Source: Sipunculus nudus (lineage: Eukaryota; Annelida; Sipuncula; Golfingiida; Sipunculidae). Taken from it: 64,000 nt of DNA. The notes beneath the pieces were generated by a model. The model saw nothing but the letters and a program-made list of their open reading frames with translations. It was not told where the DNA came from and searched no databases. Numbering within the stretch: position 1 is the stretch's first letter; each line of letters begins with the position of its first letter. The stretch is taken from positions 79,710,643 through 79,774,642 of the forward strand of contig CM049307.1 in the NCBI GenBank assembly GCA_026874595.1, in the 5' to 3' direction. Shown here in pieces: positions 48,190 through 60,873 of the stretch. A program made the translations under genes and the position numbers.

Positions 48190-49799
48190 ACAAATAGCAA
48201 TTTTCATAACAAATGCATATGTACGGAGTTCTTTTCCGCAGTGCCTGCAGATGCTTGCCTGATTTTTGGTGTGTGGGCAGATAATGACCAGTTACAGATC
48301 GAGTTCTCGTTTTGTCCTAGTTGACCTACTTTTGACCGTTTGAGGGTGCCCTTACATAGAAAATTTCATGAAAAATATAAATTTTCATGACAAGTGCACA
48401 TGTAGGGACTTCCTTTCGCGATGCCTGCAGATTTGGGCCCGATTTTTGGTGTGGGGGCAGAAAATGACCAGTTACAGATCGAGTTCGTGTTTTGTCCCAG
48501 TTGACCTATTTTTTTACCGTTTGACTGCTCCTGAACATAGAAAATTTCATGAAAAATAGAAATTTTCATTATAAATGCATATGTACGGATTTTTTTCCGC
48601 AATACTTGCAGATACCGCCCTGAATTTTTTATGTGTTGGCAGATAATGACCAGTCTCAGATCGAGTTCGCGTTTTGTCCCGGTTGACCTACTTTTGACCG
48701 TTTTAAGGCTCCTAAATATAGACAATTTCATGAAAAATAGAAATTTTTAACAGATATGTACATGTACAGCCTTTTTAGCCCTCGATCAGCTCATGACTGA
48801 TGGGCTATTGTCGTCACCCAAGCTGTCCGTCTGTCTGTCCGTCAATCCGTCTGGCGTCCATTAACTTTTACCTTGTGACCGGGATATCTCTAAAAGGATT
48901 CACCGTTGGAATTTTATTTCATCAGTGAAGATGTATATCGATAAAATCTCAGTCAAGTTTGAAGATGGGTGACCATGACCCACTTTTCTACATTTTAGAG
49001 CTGATTATAGAAAACACTCAGAAGCTTATATCTGAGGAACCAATGTGTGGATTTTCACAAAACTCATAGGGAATGATGGTCTGTACGAGCTGCACAATTT
49101 TGGTGGCAAAACCTACAATTTCTGATTTTTTAATGAATTTTTATCGGATTTTTCAACTTTGGCCTTTTGTGGAGATATCTCCAAAGGTATTCAACGCAGG
49201 AACTTCATTTCTTCAGTGCTATTTCATATTTACACAATCTTGGTCAAGTTCAAAGATGGGTGATCTTGGCCTACTTTTCAAGGTCACAGAGCTTAGAATA
49301 AAAAAAAAACTTAGGAGCTTATTTCTCAGGAAGCATTTGGTGGATTGTAATGAAGTATGGTACATACCTCTCCAATTTAAATTTATAACTGATTATCAGC
49401 TTTTGCTAATATTCTAGTTTCGCAATGCAATGCTTACAGATACTGGCCTAATGTTTGGTCTGTGGGCACATAATAACCACTTACAGATCGAGTTCGCGTT
49501 TCGTCCCAGTTGACCTATTTTTGACCAATGACAGATCCTGAACATAGAAAATTTCATGAAAAACAGAAACTTTTTTGAAGAATTGCACATGTATGGACTT
49601 GCCTCAATGCCTGCAGATACTGGCCTGATTTTGGCGTCTTGCTTGATAATGACCTGTTACAGATCGCGTTTGCATTTTGCCCCCGTTGACCGACTTTTGA
49701 CCTTATGACAGCTCCTGAACCTAAATTTTTTTACAAAATTTAACAAATATTTCTAATTTGCTCAAGGCGGGGGCATTCGTGTCGTTCCGACACATCTAG
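48190..49799 (+). mobile_element. Helitron-like element with a 180-bp tandem-repeat core
   Basis: The right end reads GTGTCG-TT-CGACAC-AT-CTAG|T at 49781-49800, a hairpin followed by CTAG as in Helitron termini. To its left are at least five diverged copies of a 180-bp unit. Unit anchors fall near 48246, 48427, 48608, 49426 and 49611, each with TGCCTGCAGAT, GGCAGATAATGACCAGT and CAGATCGAGTTCG. A different segment of about 640 bp (48775-49415) with CCGTCTGTCTGTCCGTC separates units 3 and 4. The left end is not defined. The plan resembles the pearl-type bivalve elements that carry tandem-repeat cores. Confidence 0.65.
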
Positions 49800-49849
49800 T
49801 TATTGGTATAAACCACAAATATTCGTCCATTGTTTTGCTTTATATCAAA

Positions 49850-50080
49850 TTTATGTCCAATGTGTTGTGTTTGACACATTTGACCATGATATACTAGATA
49901 AATCGAATTATATGGTATTCAGGAATCACGGAGGTTTGTAACAGGGTCTCATTTGTCGATTTTACTAAATCCTTTTACAACACATGCACAGAAACTACTT
50001 TAATACGACAAAGTTGATCCTTTTTGTATATTATATACATAAGCGACATGCATGACAACAGTAATTTATTTTTTCTCCAC
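49850..50080 (+). pseudogene. Degenerate non-LTR reverse transcriptase fragment 1
   Basis: Read across stops and indels, this spells FDTFDHDILDKSNYMVFRN and, 40 codons on, LFVYYIYISDMHDNSN. These match the catalytic motif A environment (AFDTVDHDILLxKL) and the xLLFxxYINDM block of LINE reverse transcriptases. Several stops interrupt it. Confidence 0.55.
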
Positions 50081-50639
50081 ATGTCACGTTTCAGCCCATT
50101 GAAAAATTACAGTAAACATAAACCAAGCAATCGTCAACCATGAGCCAGCTAATTACACAACTGGTTAAAAACTGACAAATTCTCATTAAATTGAACAATA
50201 TCATGAATTTTTCCAAGAATCTGAAATATTGACTTTATATTCAATTAATAGATATATATATATATGAATATATATTTTGTGCAAAATTTAATTGCATATA
50301 ATATCATTTATCCTGTCTTGGCTCAATGTCCACGCGCGCGTTGTAAGGCCATAAAAAATAATAAATAAATAACTCGTACTCTGAGACAAAGAAAAAATCG
50401 GTTGCGAGCCGTCAAATTGTATTTTATCGAGACACAATAAGTAAAATTTTGCGAAATTGCCTACAAATTAAAAACAATTGGCTCCAATTCTTGAAATGGT
50501 GTGTATTTATGATCAACACAAATTTAGTCCTTTCACCAATACCCTCAGGAATTATTAAATGGAATTTATAACCCAGCAAAATTGGGAACATAACCAGGGA
50601 CCTGGTCGGTCTTCAGTTGCAAAAGATAATTTATTTGGC

Positions 50640-50815
50640 AAATCCGTAGAACATTATTATTTTATGGATGGCCTGATATATTATGATAGACAATATCAAA
50701 TGCCTTGGGAAAAATCAAAAACTTGAAAACGCTTCGTAGATGATCACCGTCATGAAGTAAATTCACCATCTTGTGTTCCAATGTAGCAAAAGTAAATTGT
50801 GCTCTCTAAATATAA
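50640..50815 (-). pseudogene. Degenerate non-LTR reverse transcriptase fragment 2
   Basis: The minus strand reads TFATLEHKMVNLLHDGDHL, then FLIFPKAFDIVYHNI. This aligns with the TExAxLxLxDxIxxxxDxG...FLDFSKAFDTVDHxIL segment of LINE reverse transcriptases. Its orientation is opposite to fragments 1 and 3. Confidence 0.55.
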
Positions 50816-51089
50816 ATAACTAATCATGTTATACTTTTTCTTATTTCCAATTACATTAAACTATATTCTACATGACGTTTTTCTAGAATTTCAAGAAAAT
50901 TATTTATATTGTGCTGCTATTAATGAAATCCATATGGTTGCCCAGTATAGACTCTCATGTAAATGGCTACGTTTTCACAGGACAAAGCAATTGAACCAAT
51001 ACAATGACTCGCGTGCCTGCACAAATCCTACGCGGAGTGGTGCGATTGGATTACTGTCACAGACGCGTTCACACTACTCGTTATGGTGT

Positions 51090-51245
51090 GTCAACGTTCG
51101 GAGAATGCATTTTCTCCATGAGAATAACCATTGACGAATGTCATTTTTAGACTTTTCCAAGGCTTTCGACTTTGTCTACCATTCGTTTCCTAAATCTCAT
51201 GGACATTGCATCATCCATACAAACTGCTGTGCAGAACCACATTCA
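51090..51245 (+). pseudogene. Degenerate non-LTR reverse transcriptase fragment 3
   Basis: The plus strand reads HFLHENNH, a stop, then SFLDFSKAFDFVYHSFPK, which is motif A of a LINE reverse transcriptase. The surrounding frame breaks off within about 40 codons. Confidence 0.6.
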
Positions 51246-51599
51246 CACAGGTAGGACTCTGCTGTTTAGGGATTATGGGCGTCATATCCTGAACACCAAA
51301 ATGCACTGCCGCTTCTATATACACCAGCCGTATAGGTAAAAATGTGGTGAAGAGTTTAATGTAGTCGGGTCCAATATGTTGGGTTAGAATTGTTTTTAAG
51401 AAAATTACACAAAAATGTTGTAAGGATTTCACTGTATGAGTAATATATTGTAACTATGCTCGTGCGAAATAAGAACGAAATATTTCCTGAAAATGTAACG
51501 AAAACAAAAATGATTTTGAAATTTGACAGTTGAGAGAAGTAGTCCTGGCCGTCCAACAGTGCCTACTGGGAACAGATTCGAAACGACCTCTAGCGGAAG

Positions 51600-53395
51600 G
51601 GTATCAGGAGAGAGAGAGGGAGAGAGAAGGGGGTGGTTGCTTTTGCGCTCTGCTAATAGGAATAGCAAAGAAGAGAAAGATTTTTATTAGGGGTGACATA
51701 TATGAACACGAAGTCACCATGGAAGGTTATTCAAGTCATACCAAGAGATGGCCTCCTTCCCTGGTTCTAAAAAGTGCGCTGCCCTACTTTCAGCGCCCTC
51801 TACAAGCCGCCCTGGATCATAAATCGGCCCCTACTGGCAATCCTAGGTACTAATCACAATTTAAAGTCACATTTTTGTAATCAGCAGGGTTTCTCCCCCC
51901 CCCCCCCCCCCAAAAAAAAAGCTAAAAGCGTTAAAAAAAATGCAATTCTATGGCTGAGAATTGCTGTTGGTTGTTTCTAAATTAAAAAAAAAAACTCTCT
52001 TCAGTCCAGTTCTCAAATGTATCTACCACAGTTCTGTTAAGAAGTTACAAGTTGCATGATGACAGGGATATATGTTGAAATATTGGAGATTTATAATTTT
52101 GATAAGTGACCAACATATGAGAAAGACCTAAACATCGTCATACAAACAGGTGGCGCCACAATATGGTTTCTGCTTCGCTCTTGGAAAAAACATACCCACT
52201 GTACAATATTTCGTGAGAATACGACCAGCCACACCTGAGAAAAGCTGCTGATAGAAAGACATCTTCCGACAGAGGGCGCACAACTACCGACAGAGGGCGC
52301 ACCATGGACGCACGCCGCGTCATGGATATCTTTAACTGTGAGCCGCAAGAGGACCACAGGTATTTCCATTCCCTGGGGAATAGAATTGTGCTTTTGTTAT
52401 CTAATTGTGTACCTGACATTTACACCCAGGACGGGCCTGTCTTGGTAACACAGGTATGGAACAGATAAGTTCAGACTGGCTAATTTAAAAACGATTATAA
52501 AGAACTCTTTTAAAGAAAAGAAAAAACCTCTTTATTTGGGGGGGGGGGTGAAAGGCGACATCTTGCGGTTGAAAATTTAAATATAAATTCGTTCTCTGTG
52601 AGCAGGAAATTTTATATATACATCATGTGTGCTATAGTTTTGCCCCAAAGCCCATCTTTTTTAAAGAAGCAAGAAACCGCCAAAAATTACCCGAATTATC
52701 AATATTGATTTTATCAATTACTTGTTTCATTAAATTTATTTCACTTTCTTAGGTCATGGGTCCATGTCATATTTATATCAAATGGAAATATTCCTTATTA
52801 ATGTCTGATTATTATCCTTCTGTTTTATACATATACTTTTAAATGATGCGGGAAAATTGTTATGTTGTAAAATGTGATGCTGATCAGGAAATGTCATGAC
52901 GTGAAAATCCTAGGTAATGTGATGTTAAATGCGACTGTGTCATTTTACGAAATGTCATGTGAAATGTTACTGAATGATATGTTATGTCGAAAATTGTGAT
53001 AAGCTTATCAAATATGACGGAGATAATCTTTTTTATATGATTTTTTAATCTGAAGTGTTATCGTGCGACGTTATATCCAAGTCAAATCAAAAGATTGCAT
53101 CATATGAGCGAGAACACGCCATCTCGAAAACTGATACAAAAACCATGGAACTCAAAGGATCTTGCTCAAGATCCAGACATGATGACTACTATTCTGAAAG
53201 TCATACGGCGATCCATGCTTTATTGCACTCCGATTTCAAATTTTTCTCTCCTTGACTGGTGAATTTGTTGTGGAAGGATTTAAATTTAAATTTGGAATTT
53301 CAATCTGAGTTCGAATCCAGCTAAACTTGTCCATTTCCGAATAAACCCTCTAGAATATATGAGTTTTTTTTTGGGGGGGGGGGGGGGGAGATGGG
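51600..53395 (+). repeat. Composite inverted repeat, copy 2 (uninterrupted)
   Basis: This is the plus-strand copy of the repeat also found inverted at 40290-41830 and 44480-45145. It runs from GAGAGAGAGGGAGAGAGAAG through GGTGGCGCCACA, two ACAGAGGGCGCAC words and TGAGTTCGAATCCAGC to a poly-G tract at 53371-53388. It lacks the nested 386-bp element. I found no coding frame that the two copies share. Confidence 0.75.
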
Positions 53396-53718
53396 GGGCA
53401 AGCAATTGTTGTACATTGTCGGTACGACTTTGTCATGGTCACGCCGGTGAAATCTTCATCATGCAAGGTTGGTGCTATGTGAGATAAATGACAATTACGT
53501 TATAACAAGGTCCCGTGGGATAGAAACACTTTATATCATTGTTACCATTTATAAAGACATATTTTTTTGAATGACTGAACGCTGTCACTGTGTCGTATTT
53601 AGGTGTCAGTCTTTACTTTTTTGAGTGTTCGAAGCTGGGCTGGCGGCGGGTCTCAGATAAGTCCCCTCCATAACGTCACCGCCCGGCACTCACCATAAGT
53701 CAATCTGCACGGTACAAA

Positions 53719-53768
53719 GCAGGGGCGGATCCAGGATTTTGCAAGGGGGTAGGCTAGATACTTTGCAA

Positions 53769-53824
<56 letters not shown>

Positions 53825-53895
53825 TATATATATTGAGCAGACACTTGCCATAGACATTTATCTTATTATCTATCAATTTATATACATAAATAAGA

Positions 53896-53945
<50 letters not shown>

Positions 53946-56307
53946 CAGTGTAAACTTCTGATGTTCAAAGGTTATAATAAGTGAAACGTTGGATATGTTA
54001 AATGAATTTAAGTCACTTTATACCTATAAAAACACAACTCTTTGCCGTTTTAAAAAACGAAAAACTGCCCTTTTTTATTCTTGAACTTCAGAATAATGAT
54101 TTTACAAAAAAAAATCAACTGTTGTTGATGAATGAATGAAAGAGATATTAGATAGCCACTACCACATTAAATCTTTTGTAAACATGTAGTCTTAATTTTA
54201 GTTTAACATTAAATATTTGCAGACTTCAAACTAACAAAACATGACTCCCCGGATATGGATATCAAAGTACACCTTTTGTATTTTTCCACTTTATATACAA
54301 TCTGAAATTTAATTTGTAAATTGTGAATTTGTATAAATGGGTACAGATGTGCAATTTATTATATTTCCAAGACATAGTTTACAACTGGAAACTCATGAAC
54401 AAAGTTGAAACAAAACGTTAAAGCAGACATTGAAGCCAGACAATTCATATTACGTGTATTTTTTGTATTTACAGTTTGTAGCGTGATGATTATATTTATT
54501 CATGAGGAATGTGTGACAAGTTCACCAACTCGATTTTGCATACCCGGTCTGCTCGCCTCTTCCGGGAATTTATATTCATTAAAAAATTCCCCTAAAACCA
54601 AAAAATAAAGACGGTCTTTCGATCGCCTTTTTTCCACAATAGTTAAGCATCTTTTAAATAGAAATATTATTGTGATCCAGGTAAACTCTAAATTATTTTG
54701 GATTTTTTCTCGGTCTCCTCATAAGTCCGTCTATAACTGTTGAGTACAGCTGCTAACAGACGAATCAACCAACGTCGATAATTGCGTGGTAAACCTTGCT
54801 TCGCAGAGGATTAATTTACTCAGCAAATAAAGACTCTCCTGGAGCAAGCAGTAAGAATGGGGAATTCATAGCAATAGAATAAATGATTTGGAAAATATTT
54901 TTTTTTTCTATCAACCGATTTAAAAATAAAAATAAGACTTTGGTATATTAATAATCTCTTTTTAAGTTGTCCTTCAGGTGTGAACATGAGATGTGAGCAT
55001 AAGTGGCCAACGATCATGTGAACATTTCATTCATTATTTAATCTCAATTAATTGATCAGTCATAAAATAAAGACACAGCTACATATACACATTAAAGTGC
55101 ATTAAACATCATTGAAAAAGGCAAACAAATAACTCGTGATGGAATATCATTATCTAACTACTTTTTAATATATTACTCACCAGCGTTCATTTTGATTAAC
55201 TGGTATAGCTTAACTTACTTTTCCATATGTGCAGTTGCTTCTTTAGTCTGTAGCTTGCTTTTATACGTTCAAACGTCAGATCTCTTTTATTAATACGTCT
55301 GAAGTATAAAATGCATTTCTTTCGTTCGCATATTTATGCATTATCATTTCCATATTTATTTGGTCATTTATACATTTGTAATAGATAAAAAATCTTCCAT
55401 AAAAAGATGCTAAAGGTATAAAACATTGTCGGTTTACTAAAGTTTCTTGTACCGTTTTGTACATTTTTTCTTTTTTTCTTTTAAAGAGCGACAAGGACAA
55501 ATAATTTTAACAAAGATTCCCGATTAAGGATTCAAACTGATATATACAGCCACAATCCCAGTCCCCCATACATGTTATTTATGACGAGGCAGTAAATTAC
55601 CTCTTCCTATCATGAAAAACAAATGCTATGATGTAAGTATTTTCAGACATTGTTTATTATTTTTTATTTGAATGATAATGTATTGACATTTTGTTTAAAA
55701 GAGGAAATGGTTTTATTTCTAGGATAAAGAGAGGTGAAAAAGGCTTGTTGTTTTATTTAAACGCTTAATCATGTTCACAAGCAAGATGTCGAAGCCCAAG
55801 GAAAGCTGGAGCATTGCATAAGAAATGCTTGAGGGAGCCACGGATGATAGATTCTGTAATTCGAAATTTTTAACGTCTATAACCAATGTTGGAAAATGCC
55901 CAATTAATTATTTAAAAATCGGAAGGACCTAGGGCAACAATGGTCCCCGGCTATATGTTAACCATGAAAGTGTGGCATCAGTTATGGTGTGGGACGGACG
56001 GACGGATTTTGAAGGACAGGTGGACGAAAGGACGGAGGGACTGACTGACGCGGCCCATTTTAGTAGTCCTCTTACTTAGCGCGGGGGAATAAAAAGATGC
56101 CTGATCCTGGCGTAGACATGCGCCTCTCCTAACGATTCCTTGGGAATTCAACTTTTATGTTTCAGTTAAAAGGGTGATATTTGTATGACGGCAACTGAAA
56201 TAAGGTAATGAAAATCCACTGATAAAAAATGATAACATTGTTTCCACCCTTGAAGGTGGGGGGAGGGGGGGCTTCAGCCCTCAAAGCTACCCCTCTGGAT
56301 CCGCCAC
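53719..56307. mobile_element. Possible 2.6-kb hAT-like element
   Basis: The left end CAGGGGCGGATCCAGG (53721) faces CTGGATCCGCCACTG (56293-56307), so both ends are the same motif inverted. CAAAG abuts each end. CAGGGGCGGATC-type ends are usual for hAT elements, but those make 8-bp duplications and only 5 bp match here. The interior holds two TA tracts and AT-rich DNA with no transposase. The two ends may belong to separate fragments. Confidence 0.4.
53771..53942. repeat. Two (TA)n microsatellites
   Basis: TA runs occupy 53771-53834 and 53898-53942, with 63 bases of AT-rich DNA between. Confidence 0.9.
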
Positions 56308-56939
56308 TGCAAAGTTTTAAGTTTGTCATAACATACACTATAATCTGCCAAAGTTCTTATTATTCGAAATTTTGTAGAAGGATGGTCAATATAGGCATTT
56401 TCCTATTTCGTGGTTTATGTTTGTTGTCATTAAAACACAATATATTCAATGAATTTAAATGAATTAATGTTACATGATGAACAACGGGTAGATTAAATTA
56501 TGGGGAAGATCATGACGTTGGTGCAGGCGTTGGTGGAGGTTTGCGCTCTATCTGTGCTTTCTCATCAAGATTAAGCTGTTTTGATTTCTGGATTACTTTT
56601 CATTCCCGCATTCGTAATCTTCCATACTTCTTCAAAGGGAGTTTCACAACCAGTATTAAGACAAACAAGAACAAAGGTCTTACATTTATACTTAAGTGGT
56701 GCATTTCAATCCAGTTTGAGAAACAACATGCAGTGTAGTGCATTCATGTTCAGCTAAACAAGAAAGTTATAGTTATATTTATGTATGAATCAAGTTTTGA
56801 TTCCTTATTTTATTCAGACAGGCATTTAGTTACAAACAATTGGTGAAATCACCTTGTTTTCTCTTCTCTCATCTCACACCTCTGGTCCACATAGTGAATT
56901 GTATTACTAAATTACCAAATTAATAATAGTCTACTTCAT

Positions 56940-58820
56940 AAGGTAGATGGATCCTGTGTATTATCAGATGATCCGTCCGATCACTTTCCTTTGGGCTGTT
57001 CACTTAATCTTATCAGACCAAGGTAAAAGATTTCGAAGGAACACATATGCGAACTGACAAAATGGGTAAAATTTTCTCAGACTGATGAAGATAAAACCAA
57101 TATTTCAAAATCATTAGAACAAATAAAACGTGCGTTACTTTTCAACACATTTAATGAAACCTTAGAAACATACCCGGACAAAGTAAGTGAGGCATTGGTT
57201 AGTATTTATCAAAATATATCCTACAGAAATAAACAAAACTTCCGAGACAACATTAAACTAAAGCAAACAAAATCGTGGGACAAAGAATGCGAATTTTGGA
57301 AAATGAAAATATATAGCTTTGAATAAGTATAGATGTACAATATCAGATGGCAACTTACCGAATTATTAGCAAACAAAACAGAGGTTTAAAAAATTATGTG
57401 AAGAAAAGAAGGCAATTATCCAAGCCTCAGAGGTGCAAAAGGTGATTGGTGCAAAAGACACTGATTCCATGTGGAAAAACATGAGATGTTTATATAAATG
57501 AAAATTGTTACAACAGTAGAACCAGTACGTTGGTACAAACATTTTAAGGAACTTTTGAATTCATCAACACATGAAATTAATCAAGAGTTTAAGAATCATA
57601 CTCTGGAATATTTAAAAAAATGTATTAGAAATTGAAAATGATACAGAGCTTGATAAGACCAGGCCTGACGGGATAACGGTAGATATATTGAAAGATACTT
57701 ATAGTCACATATCGTCTCACATATAACAATTATTTAACAGTGTATTAGAAAATGGATTTTTCCCTGTCTCTTCGAGCAAAGGACTTATTGTACCAATTCA
57801 CAAAAAGGCTTCCACCATAGATCCTAAAACATTATAGAGGTATTTCATTACTTCATACCATGGGTAAACTAATTTTAAAAAAATATTGGTAAACAGAATT
57901 CAAAATTATGTTGGTCAAGCTGGATTCTTATGTGAAGCAAAAGCTGGCTATTGGAAAGGTTATTCAACAGTAGACCATACATTTTCTTTAATGGGGTGTG
58001 TGCAGAAATATTTAACAAAAAAGAAAAGAAGGTTTTATTACACTTTTATTGATTTTTCAACTGATTTTGATAGTGTACAACATGATTTATTGTGGTATGT
58101 TTCAGTTAAATCTGGGATAAAAGGGAAACTCCTTCAGACACTTCAGTCAATATTTAGTCAAATGAAATCATGTCTTCTTACAGAGGAAGGATTTACAATT
58201 TATTTTGAATGTACTAACGGAACTCGACCAGGGTGCATGGTGAGTCCCCTTCTGTTTTCTTTATTCATAGATGAATTTTATGAACAAATTACTGAAACAG
58301 ATTGTCATGGTATAAATATTGATGAATATTTGCCAAAGGTAATGACATTAATGTACACCGATGATTTAGTATGCTTCAGCGAAACAATAGGACGTCTCAT
58401 AGAACAAATAAACCAGTTGCAAGTTTTTCTGTCAATTATGGCTTAAAAGTTAATTTAGGAAAGACAATAATTATGGTTTTTAGCCACGGGGGTTAATTAA
58501 AAAGATTAGAGAAATGGCACTATCAAAAATACTCAAAATGAAACGGTAAATGACTATAGATACTTTGGGGTAATTGAAAGAATTATTGATATGGCAGAAC
58601 AAAACTGGTCTTGTGATGTAGAAGTAAATACTAAATTAAATTTATATGGTACTTTTAAATCCATGGTCTCAATTAATGGAGAAATATTTGCTGTGCGGAC
58701 TAATGCCAAGCATAAACAAGCACTAGCCAGGTTGAGATGTTCATATCATGATTTGATGATTGAAAAGGGAAGTTATACGCAAATGGATAGAGTTTGTTGG
58801 TTTTCAAGATTTGTTTGAAG
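56940..58820 (+). pseudogene. 5'-truncated, decayed non-LTR retrotransposon (LINE)
   Basis: The order of motifs is that of a LINE ORF2. SDDPSDHFPLGC (about 56965) is the end of an AP-type endonuclease. A Lys-rich linker follows, then LIVPIHKK (about 57785) and HYRGISLLHTMGKL (about 57830). The longest open piece (57886-58446) carries QAGF, FIDFSTDFDSVQHDLLW (motif A), TRPGCMVSPLLFSLFID and MYTDDLV, the catalytic Y-x-D-D box. DYRYFGVI and a C-terminal LARLRCSYHDLMIEKGSY follow to about 58818. Stops and frame changes separate the pieces, so it is inactive. The 5' half of the endonuclease is missing. The clade cannot be assigned by eye. Confidence 0.8.
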
Positions 58821-60544
58821 AAATAAAACTTTTAAACGCTGTTTAGTTGTACATTTACGATAACATTTTAAAAGAATGTACCCTGATTATTAAATATGAT
58901 CCGCCCCTAGAAATTCAGTGGTTTATTTCAGTGCTCATATGGAAATGTCCATAAGCTCATTAATACAAACAACAGATATTTTGCACTAAGAACAATAAAA
59001 CTGTAAATGATTTTTAAGCACGCGCAACATACACATTGTATGATGAAATATGTAATGTTTATACAGTGAACCCATAATACATGAGTAGTCCCCCCCCCCC
59101 TCCCCCACTGTCTCCTATATTCATCAAAGGAGACATCGAAGAGATGTGAATTGAGAATAGTGATTATACCTTACTTTAAAACAGAAGATTAATGTTATAT
59201 TTAACAATAAATTAACTTCAGTTAACTACATATCGTTGAATAGCAAATTGTCATCTTTTAATTACAAATGTTTACATTAATGAGACCAAAAAGGTAATTT
59301 TACATTTCTCATGATGATGTTTATTAAATAGAACCAAATATTCTAAAATTTTACCCTATCTATAAGGAATGTATAAGATGTAATGCAACTATGATGATCT
59401 TCCGTGTATTTTTCATATAAATTTCAGTACCCAAAATTTAACATAGGATCCGCCCCCGTTACACTGAGAAGATATGGTGGAACTAATAAAAAAATGAAAA
59501 TGCATTATCCAAACTTCATCTCCACCAAATTTGGTACTTTTATCAGAATCTGAACAATTCTTCTGTATTTTGCCGTTAACCGCTGCACTAGCATGTTGAT
59601 ACAAAATCATATGAACACATACTTGTCAGCCACATAAAGAATAATGTTCCAAGAACTAAACCGGCATGGATTCCTTTTCCATGAACAACAATATTTAGCA
59701 TACACATTACACATCATTTCATAAAACCTTCAAAAGTTTCCCACGTCACAAATTAGTATTACATTCATAACAATGTAAAAAAATGTGGGAAAATTATTAC
59801 AATAAATTGAAATATATAGATATATTCTAAATTAACAATAAAGCTAGCTGTGGTAAAATCCAGATGTGGTCATTTGAACCCCCATATATACCCGCACTAC
59901 ACAGTCCTCCTTTCTCTGCTGTTCCTGCGCAAGAATGGGAACGTATTGTTTTTGAGCATGTCATACAATCATTGTTGTTTATATGTCACATGCAAGTGGT
60001 AACTGCAAGTGTTGTTGCTTTGGTTACTTGGCAGTTGTAGCTCACCATCTCTATTCCACTTTGATGATATCTTTAATTTGAATAAAGACATTGTGTATAA
60101 ATCATTTAGTTTACAGAAGATGGACAGGTTCTGCAGTTCCACTGGTTGCTCAGGTTATGGGTTTTGAAGACCTCTTTTTTTTAACTGAGACGCAGGTCTG
60201 ATAGAACCGGCCTAAACATGTAGAATATTGAACCATTCTTACCTCTCCATTGTCTCCTATATATACAGTGAGTGGGGACTGTTAAAGGAGGCCTTATTGT
60301 GCTGGTGAAATCACTGGTGAACGCTGCTAGAAAAGACAGAATGTGTTAATCAGTCAAGACTGGTGGGGTATATCGATATTACTGCGACTATCGATGGCAT
60401 TATACATAACGACACACTGCCGTACAAAAACGGCCGAGATATAGTTCCTGTTAACATATATATATATACAAAAATAACCATCCCTCGTTATAAGGAACAA
60501 TCAAGCAGAGAGTTCAGTAACCTGTTTCGAAAAATAATATTCCC

Positions 60545-60601
<57 letters not shown>

Positions 60602-60655
60602 TATTATATATATATCGATAAACTTGAAGCGCCAGCCACGTCATGTATGTAAATA
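58821..60655. other. Gene-free stretch
   Basis: No exon is supported. TGATCCGCCCCTAG (about 58899) and GGATCCGCCCCCG (about 59448) are antisense hAT-like end motifs, and a poly-C tract lies near 59091-59102. A (TA)n run lies at 60548-60616. Confidence 0.45.
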
Positions 60656-60873
60656 CAGGAAAGGATCTAGGATTTAGGAAAAGGAGGGTCCATCCCAGGA
60701 GGACTAATGACAAAACCTGAATTAAAGGTTCCAGATCCAGAGGAGGAGGAGGAGGGGTGTCCAGACCGCAAAAAGGGTCTGAAACCCTGAAAAATTATTG
60801 CGGCTGCTGAACAGGGGCAGGAGGGTGTAGGAGGTCCGGAACCCCTGTACCCCTTCCCAGGATCCGCTTCTGA
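60656..60873 (+). mobile_element. ~218-bp CGCTTCTG family copy, free-standing
   Basis: It runs from CAGGAAAGGATCTAGGATTT to CCAGGATCCGCTTCTG, so the ends are partly inverted. It contains AAAAGGAGGGTCCATCCCAG, GAGGACTAATGACAAAACCT, GGGTCTGAAACCCTGAAAAA and TTGCGGCTGCTGAA. This is the fullest copy of the family also found inside both Helitrons. Confidence 0.65.

Noticed and set aside
48366-48731. 121-codon minus-strand frame
   Set aside because: It lies in the 180-bp tandem units of the Helitron-like element, again a multiple of three.
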